Below, piece after piece: positions 1-6,907 of a stretch of DNA of 50,375 nt. Where the stretch lies: positions 1-50,375 of the forward strand of contig JACQBZ010000046.1 in assembly GCA_016194285.1 (NCBI GenBank), in the 5' to 3' direction. Numbering within the stretch: position 1 is the first letter of the stretch; each line of letters begins with the position of its first letter. This DNA is from Nitrospirota bacterium (GTDB taxonomy: Bacteria > Nitrospirota > Nitrospiria > JACQBZ01). The notes below the pieces were generated by a model. That model saw only the letters and a program-made list of their open reading frames with translations, was not told the origin of the DNA and searched no databases. Made by a program: the position numbers and the translations under genes.

Positions 1-2
1 TC

Positions 3-1325
3 GAACTGTCCGAAAAGGAGCTCCACCGGACCCGGAATCAACCGGACTTTCATGCCGTCGCACGGATGTATCACGAACGGTTTACCCGGAGCCGGAATCG
101 GTTCCAAAACCGATACCGCCGAAACCTCCTGCCGGCTTTCCGGCGATTGGAGGAGGAGGGCGCGCTCGAGATCATCACGGCCGCCGCAACCCACGGTTAT
201 CTCCCTCTCCTAAGCGCGCAGCCCTTCGCCATACGGACCCAGGTCCGAACCGCAGTCGATTACTTCCAACAAATGATGGGCCGGCCGCCGGACGGCCTCT
301 GGCTTCCCGAGTGCGGCTATTATCCCGGACTGGATTCCGTCCTCCGGGAGGAAGGCCTCCGGTACTTCTTCGTCGAAACGCACGGGCTGGTCTACGCCCA
401 GCCCCGCCCGCGATACGGGAACTACGCTCCGATCTATTGCCCGTCCGGCGTGGCGGCCTTCGGCCGGGATCTCGAATCGTCCAAACAGGTCTGGAGCGCC
501 GAAGAAGGCTATCCCGGCGATTACGATTACCGGGAATACTACCGCGACATCGGCTTTGACCTGGATATCGAGACCATCCGCCCGTACATCCATCCCGACG
601 GCATCCGAATCAACACCGGAATCAAATATTACCGGATCACGGGCAAGACCGACGACAAACAGGTTTACGTCCCCTCACGGGCGCTTGAAAAAGCGGTCGA
701 ACATGCCGGAAATTTCATGTTCAACCGGCAACGCCAGGTCGAATACCTGGCCTCCACGATGGATCGGCCCCCCCTGCTGGTGGCCCCGTACGACGCCGAG
801 CTGTTCGGGCATTGGTGGTTTGAGGGACCGGAATGGCTCAACCGGCTGATTCGCAACCTGGCTTGCGACCAGGACGTCGTGGAGTTGATCACGCCCTCGG
901 ACTATCTGGACGAGTTTCCGATCAATCAGGAATCGACGCCGTCCGGGTCGAGCTGGGGGTTTAAAGGGTACAACGAAGTCTGGCTCAACGGCCGGAACGA
1001 CTGGGTCTGGCGCCATCTCCACAAGACCGTCCGCCGGATGGAAGAGATGATCCGTCGTCATCCCAATGCCGGCGGGATAACCCGTCGCGCCTTAAACCAG
1101 GCCGTTCGGGAATTGTTGCTGGCGCAAAGCTCGGACTGGCCGTTCATGATGAAGACCGGCCAGCAGTCGGAGTACGCCGTGAGGCGGTTCAAGGACCACG
1201 TGCTGAGATTCACGCGGCTCGCGGATGAGATCGAGTCGGGACGGATCGACGAGGGGTGGTTAAAGGAACTGGAAGAGCGGGATAATCTTTTTCCGGATCT
1301 GGATTACCGGCGGTTACGTTTATAA
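3..1325 (+). CDS. GH57 1,4-α-glucan branching enzyme, 5'-truncated by window edge
   Basis: Family GH57 enzyme of the DUF1957 branch, whose characterised members make α-1,6 branches in α-glucan. The reading frame is open to the first base of the window, so the N-terminus with the metal-independent GH57 start motif lies outside; the ATG at 66 is internal. Visible GH57 marks are the LWLPECGYYP block (Glu codon 309-311, the expected nucleophile) and APYDAELFGHWWFEGP (Asp codon 792-794, the expected acid/base). The segment with YPGDYDYREYYRDIGFD and GIKYYRITG is typical of the branching enzymes and not of GH57 amylases. The C-terminal helical domain is complete. It converges on the minus-strand zinc-finger gene and overlaps it by 6 bp. 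The glgA-galT-GH57 block on the other strand suggests a shared role in glycogen metabolism. Confidence 0.9.
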   Translation, partial: ELSEKELHRTRNQPDFHAVARMYHERFTRSRNRFQNRYRRNLLPAFRRLEEEGALEIITAAATHGYLPLLSAQPFAIRTQVRTAVDYFQQMMGRPPDGLWLPECGYYPGLDSVLREEGLRYFFVETHGLVYAQPRPRYGNYAPIYCPSGVAAFGRDLESSKQVWSAEEGYPGDYDYREYYRDIGFDLDIETIRPYIHPDGIRINTGIKYYRITGKTDDKQVYVPSRALEKAVEHAGNFMFNRQRQVEYLASTMDRPPLLVAPYDAELFGHWWFEGPEWLNRLIRNLACDQDVVELITPSDYLDEFPINQESTPSGSSWGFKGYNEVWLNGRNDWVWRHLHKTVRRMEEMIRRHPNAGGITRRALNQAVRELLLAQSSDWPFMMKTGQQSEYAVRRFKDHVLRFTRLADEIESGRIDEGWLKELEERDNLFPDLDYRRLRL

Positions 1326-1571
1326 CGCCATGACTTCTACTTGAAGCTTCTTTTGGCGGGCCTCCTCCACTAATTTCTCCAGCTTGCGTGCCACATCGGG
1401 AGAGATCCATTCCTCACCGCACTGATCGCAAATCGTGGCCGACACATTCCGAACGATCACAACCCCGAAACCGAGGTCAACACTGAAGGTCGTTTTCCCG
1501 GATACCTTACGGCCGCCACAAATAGGGCAGCAACTTTTGAAAGCGGGCCTTCTCATTACCTTCAACGCCAC
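1320..1571 (-). CDS. YgiT-type zinc-finger protein (MqsA-like antitoxin N-domain)
   Basis: Small protein of 83 residues with two CxxC pairs (CPIC near residue 15 and CDQC near residue 48) separated by a short β-rich stretch, the pattern of YgiT/MqsA N-terminal zinc domains. It lacks the MqsA helix-turn-helix C-domain and ends in a charged helix, like the short YgiT proteins that pair with small toxins. The start used is GTG at 1571; an ATG five codons later (1556) is an alternative. It lies 4 bp downstream of the DUF5647 gene on the same strand, so the two are almost surely co-transcribed. Its last 6 bp overlap the end of the GH57 gene. Antitoxin function is inferred from family and arrangement. 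Confidence 0.75.
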   Translation of the reverse strand: MALKVMRRPAFKSCCPICGGRKVSGKTTFSVDLGFGVVIVRNVSATICDQCGEEWISPDVARKLEKLVEEARQKKLQVEVMAL

Positions 1572-1575
1572 TTAA

Positions 1576-1839
1576 TCACACAGCAGCCTTTTCAAGCATT
1601 ACGTCCTTAAGAACGGAAGAGGTCTGAAAACCCCCAACTTTCACATAAACGACGGTTTGATTCGGCTCTCGATATTTCAGGGCCAGCTTTTCACTCCATC
1701 GGTTGAAGCCTGCTTCGCCGGCCATCTGAAACACAACAAGGGCATTTTCCGGAAGCTTTTTAGCCAGAGCAGAATGTTTCAACAAGTAACGATCAAACTC
1801 TGAAGACAGCAAAGCCGCCATCTTTTTATAACTTTCCAT
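1576..1839 (-). CDS. DUF5647-family small protein, possible toxin partner
   Basis: 87-residue protein that I recognise as DUF5647-like from its LSSEFDRYLLKH start and the NALVVFQ block. No biochemical function is known to me for the family. The strong ribosome-binding site (AGGTG, about 5 nt before ATG) supports the start at 1839. It is the first gene of a two-gene unit with the YgiT-type zinc-finger protein, which occupies the position normally taken by a DUF4258-type toxin before a YgiT antitoxin. A toxin role is therefore an inference from gene order only; the protein could instead be a nucleic-acid-binding accessory. The local base composition is lower in GC than the metabolic genes nearby, in line with mobile or defence-related DNA. 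Confidence 0.65.
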   Translation of the reverse strand: MESYKKMAALLSSEFDRYLLKHSALAKKLPENALVVFQMAGEAGFNRWSEKLALKYREPNQTVVYVKVGGFQTSSVLKDVMLEKAAV

Positions 1840-1883
1840 TTTTCACCTCTTTCCCAAATATATACTGACATACTTCTGCCAAT

Positions 1884-1912
1884 TTGACATCCCCCTCCCA
1901 TGTTCCTATACT
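1884..1912 (+). promoter_or_regulatory. σ70-type promoter of the decayed restriction-modification gene
   Basis: TTGACA (1884-1889), 17 bp spacer, TATACT (1907-1912). Predicted +1 is near 1919, which leaves a 28-nt leader with AAGGAG before the ATG at 1947. The signal is still near consensus although the gene behind it is broken, so it may now drive the nuclease gene at 2151. Confidence 0.7.
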
Positions 1913-1946
1913 GATTCAGACTTTTCTGAAAACCGAAGGAGACCGT

Positions 1947-2114
1947 ATGTCCGAGGCTCCAAAACCAATCATAGACCTGATCGAGCGCTTCGAGCGCAAT
2001 ATCGAATCCTACCATAATCCGACTTACAATGAAACCCAGGTGCGTCAAGAATTCATCAATCCTTTCTTTGAAGCGCTTGGATGGGATGTAACCAGTAAAG
2101 ACGGTCACGCATAA
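1947..2114 (+). pseudogene. N-terminal remnant of a type IIG restriction-modification enzyme
   Basis: 55 codons from ATG 1947, preceded by a good ribosome-binding site, then a stop. The product reads like the start of Eco57I-type (class IIG) restriction-modification proteins: LIERFERNIESYHNPTYNET followed by QVRQEFINPFFEALGWDV. In intact relatives this leads straight into the PD-(D/E)XK nuclease and N6-adenine methylase domains; here the similarity stops at KDGHA and a TAA follows. The matching C-terminal tail is found at about 3381-3503, so one gene has lost its middle to the sequence in between. A longer frame opening at TTG 1884 overlaps the promoter and is not the real start. Confidence 0.75.
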
Positions 2115-2150
2115 GGATAGTTGAATCAGTAAAAAGGACGACGACTACCG

Positions 2151-3272
2151 ATGAGAACATACAGTATTTTTTCTCGATTAGAAAAATGGTGGGGCCACAG
2201 TTATGAAAACTTTTTCAATGAAGTTTTAACTTGTACATTGCAGGAAAATCCATCGCTCACTCGCCATATTATCCAGAAATTAACTCGATTTGACATGGAG
2301 CCTAAAAATCTCAAGGTCGAATCTCAATGTCATCACAGTAAAGGGATCATTGACATCCGAATCATGGACAACACCACGTGCGTATTCATCGAACTCAAAT
2401 TAGATGCAGTACTGGGATATAGACAAATAAAACGGTATGAACAAATCCTTCGGTCGGAAGACTATAAAAACAAAAAAAACAAACGTATATTGTTATTAAC
2501 CCAGTATCCACCCTATGATGATAGAGAGCTTAAAGACAAAAAATATAAATTGTTTAGGAAAGAGAGAGACTACAGCCCTCTACACAAGCTCTATTCAATA
2601 ATCAGTGAGGCACAAACACAAAAGGAAGTATGTCATATTAAGAACCTATATATCGTAAAGGAACTGATACAGATGATGGAGGATAAAACCATGATTCCAT
2701 TCAAGGGCTTTAGCTTTGATAACGATAAGATCGATACGGCTATTAAAAAGATCCTACCATTCTATTGGAATTTCCAGGTATTGATTGACCATGCCATTTC
2801 AAAACTGAATGGGAATGGTTATAATGCAACATGGTCTCAGGAGAAACAGTCAAAAAATCCTTTTGAATGGTACCTTAAGTTTCAACCGCCACGCCAGAAA
2901 ATAAAACGTAGATCTCTGAAGGCAAAGGATCTAACCATGTATGCCGGCATAAGCGTAGAACATAATGAGGATGGGCCACTGCTTGACCGGACCTGTCTAT
3001 GGGTGGGGGTTTATTGGAAAGAAAACAATAGAGAGGTAAAAATCGAGACTCTTAAGAAAAGACTGGATAAATTAGGGAGCGGTTTCGATGTCAGACCAGA
3101 TCTTGGATGGAACAAATACATAGAGATGTATCATTCGTGCACGTTACGAGAAATCTTGAGGGATGAAAAAGAAAAAGATCCCATGATACAAGAACAAAAG
3201 GTTCTCAACGACCTTAAAGAAATGGTCGGTAACATAGTAAGAGTGGTCACCCAGAATATCTTGAAAAAGTAA
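2151..3272 (+). CDS. PD-(D/E)XK nuclease-like protein
   Basis: 373-residue protein with an N-terminal PD-(D/E)XK fold: a helix with Glu19, then GIIDIRI (Asp68), FIELKLD (Glu81, Lys83) and a helix with QIKRY, which fits the QxxxY variant of restriction-like nucleases. About 200 further residues form an unrecognised C-terminal domain rich in Lys and aromatic residues. The gene is clearly AT-richer than the surrounding metabolic genes, a sign of horizontal transfer. It sits exactly between the two ends of a broken type IIG restriction-modification gene. Such standalone nucleases are common in defence islands, but the target is unknown. The ATG at 2151 has only a weak ribosome-binding site, so translation may be poor or the start may lie elsewhere. 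Confidence 0.7.
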   Translation: MRTYSIFSRLEKWWGHSYENFFNEVLTCTLQENPSLTRHIIQKLTRFDMEPKNLKVESQCHHSKGIIDIRIMDNTTCVFIELKLDAVLGYRQIKRYEQILRSEDYKNKKNKRILLLTQYPPYDDRELKDKKYKLFRKERDYSPLHKLYSIISEAQTQKEVCHIKNLYIVKELIQMMEDKTMIPFKGFSFDNDKIDTAIKKILPFYWNFQVLIDHAISKLNGNGYNATWSQEKQSKNPFEWYLKFQPPRQKIKRRSLKAKDLTMYAGISVEHNEDGPLLDRTCLWVGVYWKENNREVKIETLKKRLDKLGSGFDVRPDLGWNKYIEMYHSCTLREILRDEKEKDPMIQEQKVLNDLKEMVGNIVRVVTQNILKK

Positions 3273-3380
3273 CCGCAACCGGCATGCCTGTTGTCTATTT
3301 GTCATCAATGGTTGACAGGTTGTAGGCTTTTGAAAAGGCAGAGGCCGCTCGTCGTTCTCAAGAGGCCAACAATCGGACAA

Positions 3381-3503
3381 TGGAAAACACGGCTTCAGCG
3401 CCAGATTGATGCAACCGATAAAGAGATCGATCAATTGGTGTACGAGTTGTACGGGCTGACGGAGGAAGAGATTGGGATAGTGGAGGAGGCGACGAAGAAA
3501 TAA
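3381..3503 (+). pseudogene. C-terminal remnant of a type IIG restriction-modification enzyme
   Basis: The last ~40 codons of this frame read RLQRQIDATDKEIDQLVYEL followed by YGLTEEEIGIVEE, the characteristic C-terminal tail of Eco57I-type restriction-modification enzymes and related specificity proteins. The frame continues upstream to about 3291, but that part does not look like the family and has no convincing start. Together with the N-terminal fragment at 1947-2114 it brackets the nuclease gene at 2151-3272. I read it as the 3' end of the same decayed gene. Confidence 0.75.
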
Positions 3504-3534
3504 GTTGAGCCGGAGTCGATGCACGTCGGTTCCC

Positions 3535-3600
3535 GTAGGGGCGTCATGCATGACGCCCAAATAACATCAACGGATCAGGGCGGGATGCATCCCGCCCCTT
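3535..3600. repeat. Palindromic repeat pair upstream of the RAYT gene
   Basis: Two perfect 20-bp palindromes: GGGCGTCATGCATGACGCCC at 3539-3558 and GGGCGGGATGCATCCCGCCC at 3578-3597, 19 bp apart, with GTAG at the outer left end. The same pair, in the same order, recurs at 4246-4300. They share an ATGCAT centre and GGGCG arms and would form strong hairpins. The arrangement fits REP/BIME elements tied to a RAYT. Confidence 0.85.
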
Positions 3601-3638
3601 ATATGAATCATGATATTTAATTGCGTCACGCAACGGTC

Positions 3639-4208
3639 ATGAAATTTCACCCAGACATCCATCACCGACGTTCCGTTCGATTAAAGGGATTCAATTACGC
3701 CCGGCCGGGCGCGTATTTCGTGACGATATGCACGTACAAGAAAGAAATGTATTTTGAGGATTCACGATTAGCGCAAATTGCCCGGCAGGTTTGGGACACG
3801 ATTCCTGACCACCATCCAATCGTTCGGATAGATGAATTTGTGGTAATGCCAAACCATGTCCACGGGATAATATGGTTGTCCGATGGAGGTAGGGGCAGGA
3901 TGTATCCTGCCCAAACAACACCAACAGGCCAGGACCCCGTGTATGACGCAGTGAACCTGGGCGGGATGCATCCCGCACCTACAAAAATTAAACGGACATC
4001 CCTACCTGTGGTCGTTCAGAATTTCAAGGCGGAAGTAACACGGCAGATAAGAAGCAGAACACGGACATACTTTGCCTGGCAACGCAACTACCACGAGCAT
4101 GTTGTCCGTACCGAGGACGAATTAAGCCGCGTCCGTCAATATATCCGCGACAATCCATTGAACTGGGAAACAGACGAGGAAAATCCGAAAAGAAAAACAG
4201 ACGTGTAA
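3639..4208 (+). CDS. REP-associated tyrosine transposase (RAYT, Y1/HUH family)
   Basis: 189-residue Y1-transposase-like protein of the IS200-related RAYT group. It has the usual YNY-like start (FNYARPGAYFVTICT), the HUH motif in MPNHVHGI (His73, His75) and a probable catalytic Tyr151 in WQRNYHEHVVR, followed by YIRDNPLNW. RAYTs bind and process palindromic REP hairpins, and this one is surrounded by them at 3535-3600, 4205-4232 and 4246-4300. ATG 3639 is preferred to the TTG at 3621. Residues about 84-115, between the HUH motif and the tyrosine helix, are encoded by an in-frame copy of the same palindromic pair (3889-3982). The core motifs are intact, so it may be active. Confidence 0.9.
   Translation: MKFHPDIHHRRSVRLKGFNYARPGAYFVTICTYKKEMYFEDSRLAQIARQVWDTIPDHHPIVRIDEFVVMPNHVHGIIWLSDGGRGRMYPAQTTPTGQDPVYDAVNLGGMHPAPTKIKRTSLPVVVQNFKAEVTRQIRSRTRTYFAWQRNYHEHVVRTEDELSRVRQYIRDNPLNWETDEENPKRKTDV
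3889..3982. repeat. In-frame palindromic repeat pair inside the RAYT gene
   Basis: Two near-perfect 20-bp palindromes lie within the coding sequence: 3893-3912 (GGGCAGGATG then TATCCTGCCC, centre altered) and 3959-3978 (GGGCGGGATG then CATCCCGCAC, one arm mismatch). GTAG begins the left one and CTAC ends the right one, so the whole 94-bp unit is a diverged version of the external pairs. It encodes roughly residues 84-115 (with MYPA and MHPAPT where the palindromes are translated) and does not break the frame. Confidence 0.8.
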
Positions 4209-4232
4209 GGGCAATTCATGAATTGCTCCTAC
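4205..4232. repeat. Second palindrome type overlapping the RAYT stop codon
   Basis: A perfect 16-bp palindrome GCAATTCATGAATTGC (4211-4226) sits in longer imperfect arms that begin GTAAGGG and end CTCCTAC. The stop codon TAA of the RAYT gene (4206-4208) is part of the left arm. The core differs from the ATGCAT repeats, but the GTAGG/CCTAC ends are alike. Confidence 0.75.
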
Positions 4233-4245
4233 CACCAATGTTTAC

Positions 4246-4300
4246 GTAGGGGCGTCATGCATGACGCCCAAAATCCGGGCGGGATGCATCCCGCCCCTAC
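4246..4300. repeat. Palindromic repeat pair downstream of the RAYT gene
   Basis: GGGCGTCATGCATGACGCCC at 4250-4269 and GGGCGGGATGCATCCCGCCC at 4277-4296, both perfect, 7 bp apart, bounded by GTAG and CTAC. The right end (4300) touches the stop codon of the minus-strand glgA gene (4301-4303), so it may also fold at the 3' end of the glgA transcript. Confidence 0.85.
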
Positions 4301-5803
4301 CTATGCAAGGCTGGCTTTGTCCGGCTTGGTTGCCTTCTCGACGGCGAGACGGTAGAGCTTCTCGTATTCCTGGGCCGAGCGGTCCCACGAAAAGTCGGCC
4401 GTCATTCCGGTCCGCATCATCCGATACCAAAGATCTTTTTCCCGAAACAGCTTCAGGGCCAATTGTATCGTGGTGAGCAGCTCATGGGAGCTCGCCTGCT
4501 CGAACACAAACCCGGTGGCCATTCCATCCGCCAGGTTGGACGGGGTCGCGTCGACGACGGTGTCGGCCAGACCGCCGGTCTTGCGCACCACGGGGATCGC
4601 CCCGTACCGCAGACTGTACAATTGGTTCAGTCCGCAGGGTTCGTAACGGGACGGCATGAGAAACAGATCCGATCCGGCCTCGATGCGGTGGGACAGGGAC
4701 TCATCGAAGGCGAGATGGACCGACAGTTTTTCAGGATAGCGGTGCGTCGCCTGTTTGAGCGCCTGGTGGACGGCCGGGTCTCCAGTGCCGAGGATGACGA
4801 GCTGGAGATTCAGCCGCATCAACTCGTCCAGCACCTCGATCACCAGGTCCATCCCTTTCTGCGCCGTCAGTCGCGTAATCATGCCGATCAACGGGACGTC
4901 CTTCACGGGCAGATGACACTCCTTCTGCAGCGCCTCCTTGCAAACCCATTTCCCTTTCAGGTTTCGAGCGTCATACGCCTGGGAGATGGATGGGTCATGG
5001 GCCGGATCCCACTGACGATAATCCACCCCGTTGATGATCCCGAAGAGATCCGTCCGGCGGGCCTGGAGCACCCCCTCCAATCCTTGGCCGAATTCGGGCG
5101 TCTGGATCTCCCGGCTGTAGGTCGGGCTGACGGTGTTGAGGACTCCGGCAAACATCAGCCCGGCCTTCAGCAGATTCAGTTTCCCGTAAAACTCCAGCGC
5201 GTCGGGCGAGAAATATTTTGAAGGGAGACCCAGCCGGGGGAACTCGCTCCCCGGAAACAGCCCCGGATAGCCGAGGTTGTGAATCGTAAACAACATGCCC
5301 GTTTTTCGGTAAAGAGGATCGGCCGGGAAAAAGACACGCCGGTAGACGAAGACCAGCGCCGTCTGCCAGTCATTGCCGTGCAGCACGTCGGGCGACCAGT
5401 TCAACCGTTTCGGTATTTCCAGTACGGCCCGGCTGAAGGCCGCAAACCGTTCCAGATTATCGGGATAGTCCTTGCCTTTTTCCTGATACAGTTCCGGACG
5501 GCCGAAGAGACCCTCGTGCGACAGAAACAAAACCTCGACCTGCCCGCCGCGGCGGGCCGGGGTCTCGGGCAACGGTGCGGCCCAAAGGGTGAACGGATAC
5601 TCTTTCCCCGCCAGTCGAACCGTGGAATCGCCCCGCGACTGAAGTCCCCACCGCTTTTCATTCACCGCGGCATAGCGGGGCATCACCACCTTGACCTCGT
5701 GCCCCAATCGGGCGAGCGCCGCCGGAAGCGCGCCGGCTACATCGGCCAGGCCGCCGGTCTTGGCAAAGGGGGTGACTTCCGATGCGGTATAAAGGATCCG
5801 CAT
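4301..5803 (-). CDS. glgA: Glycogen synthase (ADP-glucose type, GT5)
   Basis: 500-residue starch/glycogen synthase that extends α-1,4-glucan from a nucleotide-glucose donor. The N-terminal GT5 domain opens with MRILYTASEVTPFAKTGGLAD, where Lys15 of the KTGGL motif contacts the donor in known enzymes. The C-terminal GT-B half has the family blocks GMITRLTAQKG, a SRYEPCGLNQ segment with the active-site Glu, and RKTGGLADTV. Full family length. Its ATG overlaps the galT stop by one base (TAATG), so translation is coupled to galT. It ends directly against a palindromic repeat. With the GH57 branching enzyme and the two other GH57 enzymes nearby, it forms a glycogen-turnover set; no ADP-glucose pyrophosphorylase is in the window. 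Confidence 0.95.
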   Translation of the reverse strand: MRILYTASEVTPFAKTGGLADVAGALPAALARLGHEVKVVMPRYAAVNEKRWGLQSRGDSTVRLAGKEYPFTLWAAPLPETPARRGGQVEVLFLSHEGLFGRPELYQEKGKDYPDNLERFAAFSRAVLEIPKRLNWSPDVLHGNDWQTALVFVYRRVFFPADPLYRKTGMLFTIHNLGYPGLFPGSEFPRLGLPSKYFSPDALEFYGKLNLLKAGLMFAGVLNTVSPTYSREIQTPEFGQGLEGVLQARRTDLFGIINGVDYRQWDPAHDPSISQAYDARNLKGKWVCKEALQKECHLPVKDVPLIGMITRLTAQKGMDLVIEVLDELMRLNLQLVILGTGDPAVHQALKQATHRYPEKLSVHLAFDESLSHRIEAGSDLFLMPSRYEPCGLNQLYSLRYGAIPVVRKTGGLADTVVDATPSNLADGMATGFVFEQASSHELLTTIQLALKLFREKDLWYRMMRTGMTADFSWDRSAQEYEKLYRLAVEKATKPDKASLA

Positions 5804-6819
5804 TAATCTTCCATCTCCACTTCGCGAAGGAATTTTGCGGCATCTTCCGGAGGGGTCGGATTGATGTAAAACCCCGTTCCCCTCTCGAAACCCGCGATAT
5901 GAGTCACATGCGGCAGGATCTCCAGGTGCCAGTGATAGTAATCCTCGTCGTGGTATTTCTGATTGAACGGGGAACTGTGAATGATAAAATTGTAAGGGGG
6001 GGTTTTTAGGGCCTTGTTCTGACGCTTTAAGGTATCGCTCAAAATTCGAGAGAGCGCCTCAAAATCATATTTCTGTGAATCCTCAAAATAGGGATCGTGG
6101 GTCTTGGGCAGGATCCAGGTCTCAAAAGGGAAGCGGGCCGCATACGGAGCGATGCAGATATAATGGTCGTTCTCGCTGACCAGACGGACCTTGGAAGTTA
6201 GTTCCTGCTTTATGATATCGCAGAAGATGCAGCGTTCCTTGAAGTTGTAATACTCCTTTGCACCTTGGAGCTCATCAAGCACGTTTCGGGGGACGATGGG
6301 CAACGCGATCAGTTGAGAATGGCCGTGCTCGATGGTGGCCCCCGCCGCCTCGCCGTAGTTCTTAAACAGCAGGATGAATCGAAACCGCTTGTCTTTCTTC
6401 AGGTCCAGGATCCGATCGCGAAAGCTCCACAGGACATCCTCCAACTGCTTGTCCGTCAGGGTGGCCAGGGTCTGTTTGTGATCCGGGGTCTCGATAATCA
6501 CTTCGTGCGCCCCCACCCCGTTCATTTTGTCGTAAATCCCTTCGCCTTCGCGATTGAGTCCGCCTTCGATCCGAAGGGCCGGAAATTTGTTGGGGATGAC
6601 CCGGACTCGCCATCCAGGACTATTCGGTTTCGAGCCTTCCGGGCGGTAGGCCAGGATCTCGGGCGGGGTCTTGTCCTCATTGCCGGAGCAGAAGGCGCAG
6701 AAGCGAGGTTCGACTCCCGGGGCGGGGGCCGCAGGACGATAGTCGTTGGACCGTTTCCCGCGTTCGGTGGCGATGATCACCCACCGGCCCACAATCGGAT
6801 CTTTTCGCAGCTCAGGCAT
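5803..6819 (-). CDS. galT: Galactose-1-phosphate uridylyltransferase
   Basis: 338-residue GalT of the HIT superfamily, which swaps UMP between UDP-glucose and galactose-1-phosphate (in some lineages, related proteins act on other sugar phosphates). The start motif MPELRKDPIVGRWVIIATER is typical. A zinc site is suggested by CAFC near residues 41-44 and a later HIT-type histidine. The active-site block is EHGHSQLIALP, where the second His of the H-x-H-x-Q motif is the nucleophile. A second CIFC pair lies near residue 197. The start ATG at 6819 is well supported by homology. It lies 88 bp after the GH57 gene on the same strand and shares one base with glgA. Its position next to glgA hints at a role in sugar-nucleotide supply for glycogen rather than galactose use alone. 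Confidence 0.93.
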   Translation of the reverse strand: MPELRKDPIVGRWVIIATERGKRSNDYRPAAPAPGVEPRFCAFCSGNEDKTPPEILAYRPEGSKPNSPGWRVRVIPNKFPALRIEGGLNREGEGIYDKMNGVGAHEVIIETPDHKQTLATLTDKQLEDVLWSFRDRILDLKKDKRFRFILLFKNYGEAAGATIEHGHSQLIALPIVPRNVLDELQGAKEYYNFKERCIFCDIIKQELTSKVRLVSENDHYICIAPYAARFPFETWILPKTHDPYFEDSQKYDFEALSRILSDTLKRQNKALKTPPYNFIIHSSPFNQKYHDEDYYHWHLEILPHVTHIAGFERGTGFYINPTPPEDAAKFLREVEMED

Positions 6820-6907
6820 CGTCGGTAAACTCCTCTGTTTTGATCCCTTTTCCTGTTCTTATCTTACAACGTGGATCCGCAACCATCCCGATCGCCGGCG
6901 GACGCGC

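Noticed and set aside
1779-2108. 109-codon frame on the minus strand
   Set aside because: It overlaps both the DUF5647 start and the restriction gene remnant, each of which has a ribosome-binding site and family similarity; no such support here.
3535-4300. CRISPR array
   Set aside because: The repeats are palindromic, of two or three types, with unequal gaps and a transposase gene in between; there are no regular spacers and no cas genes.
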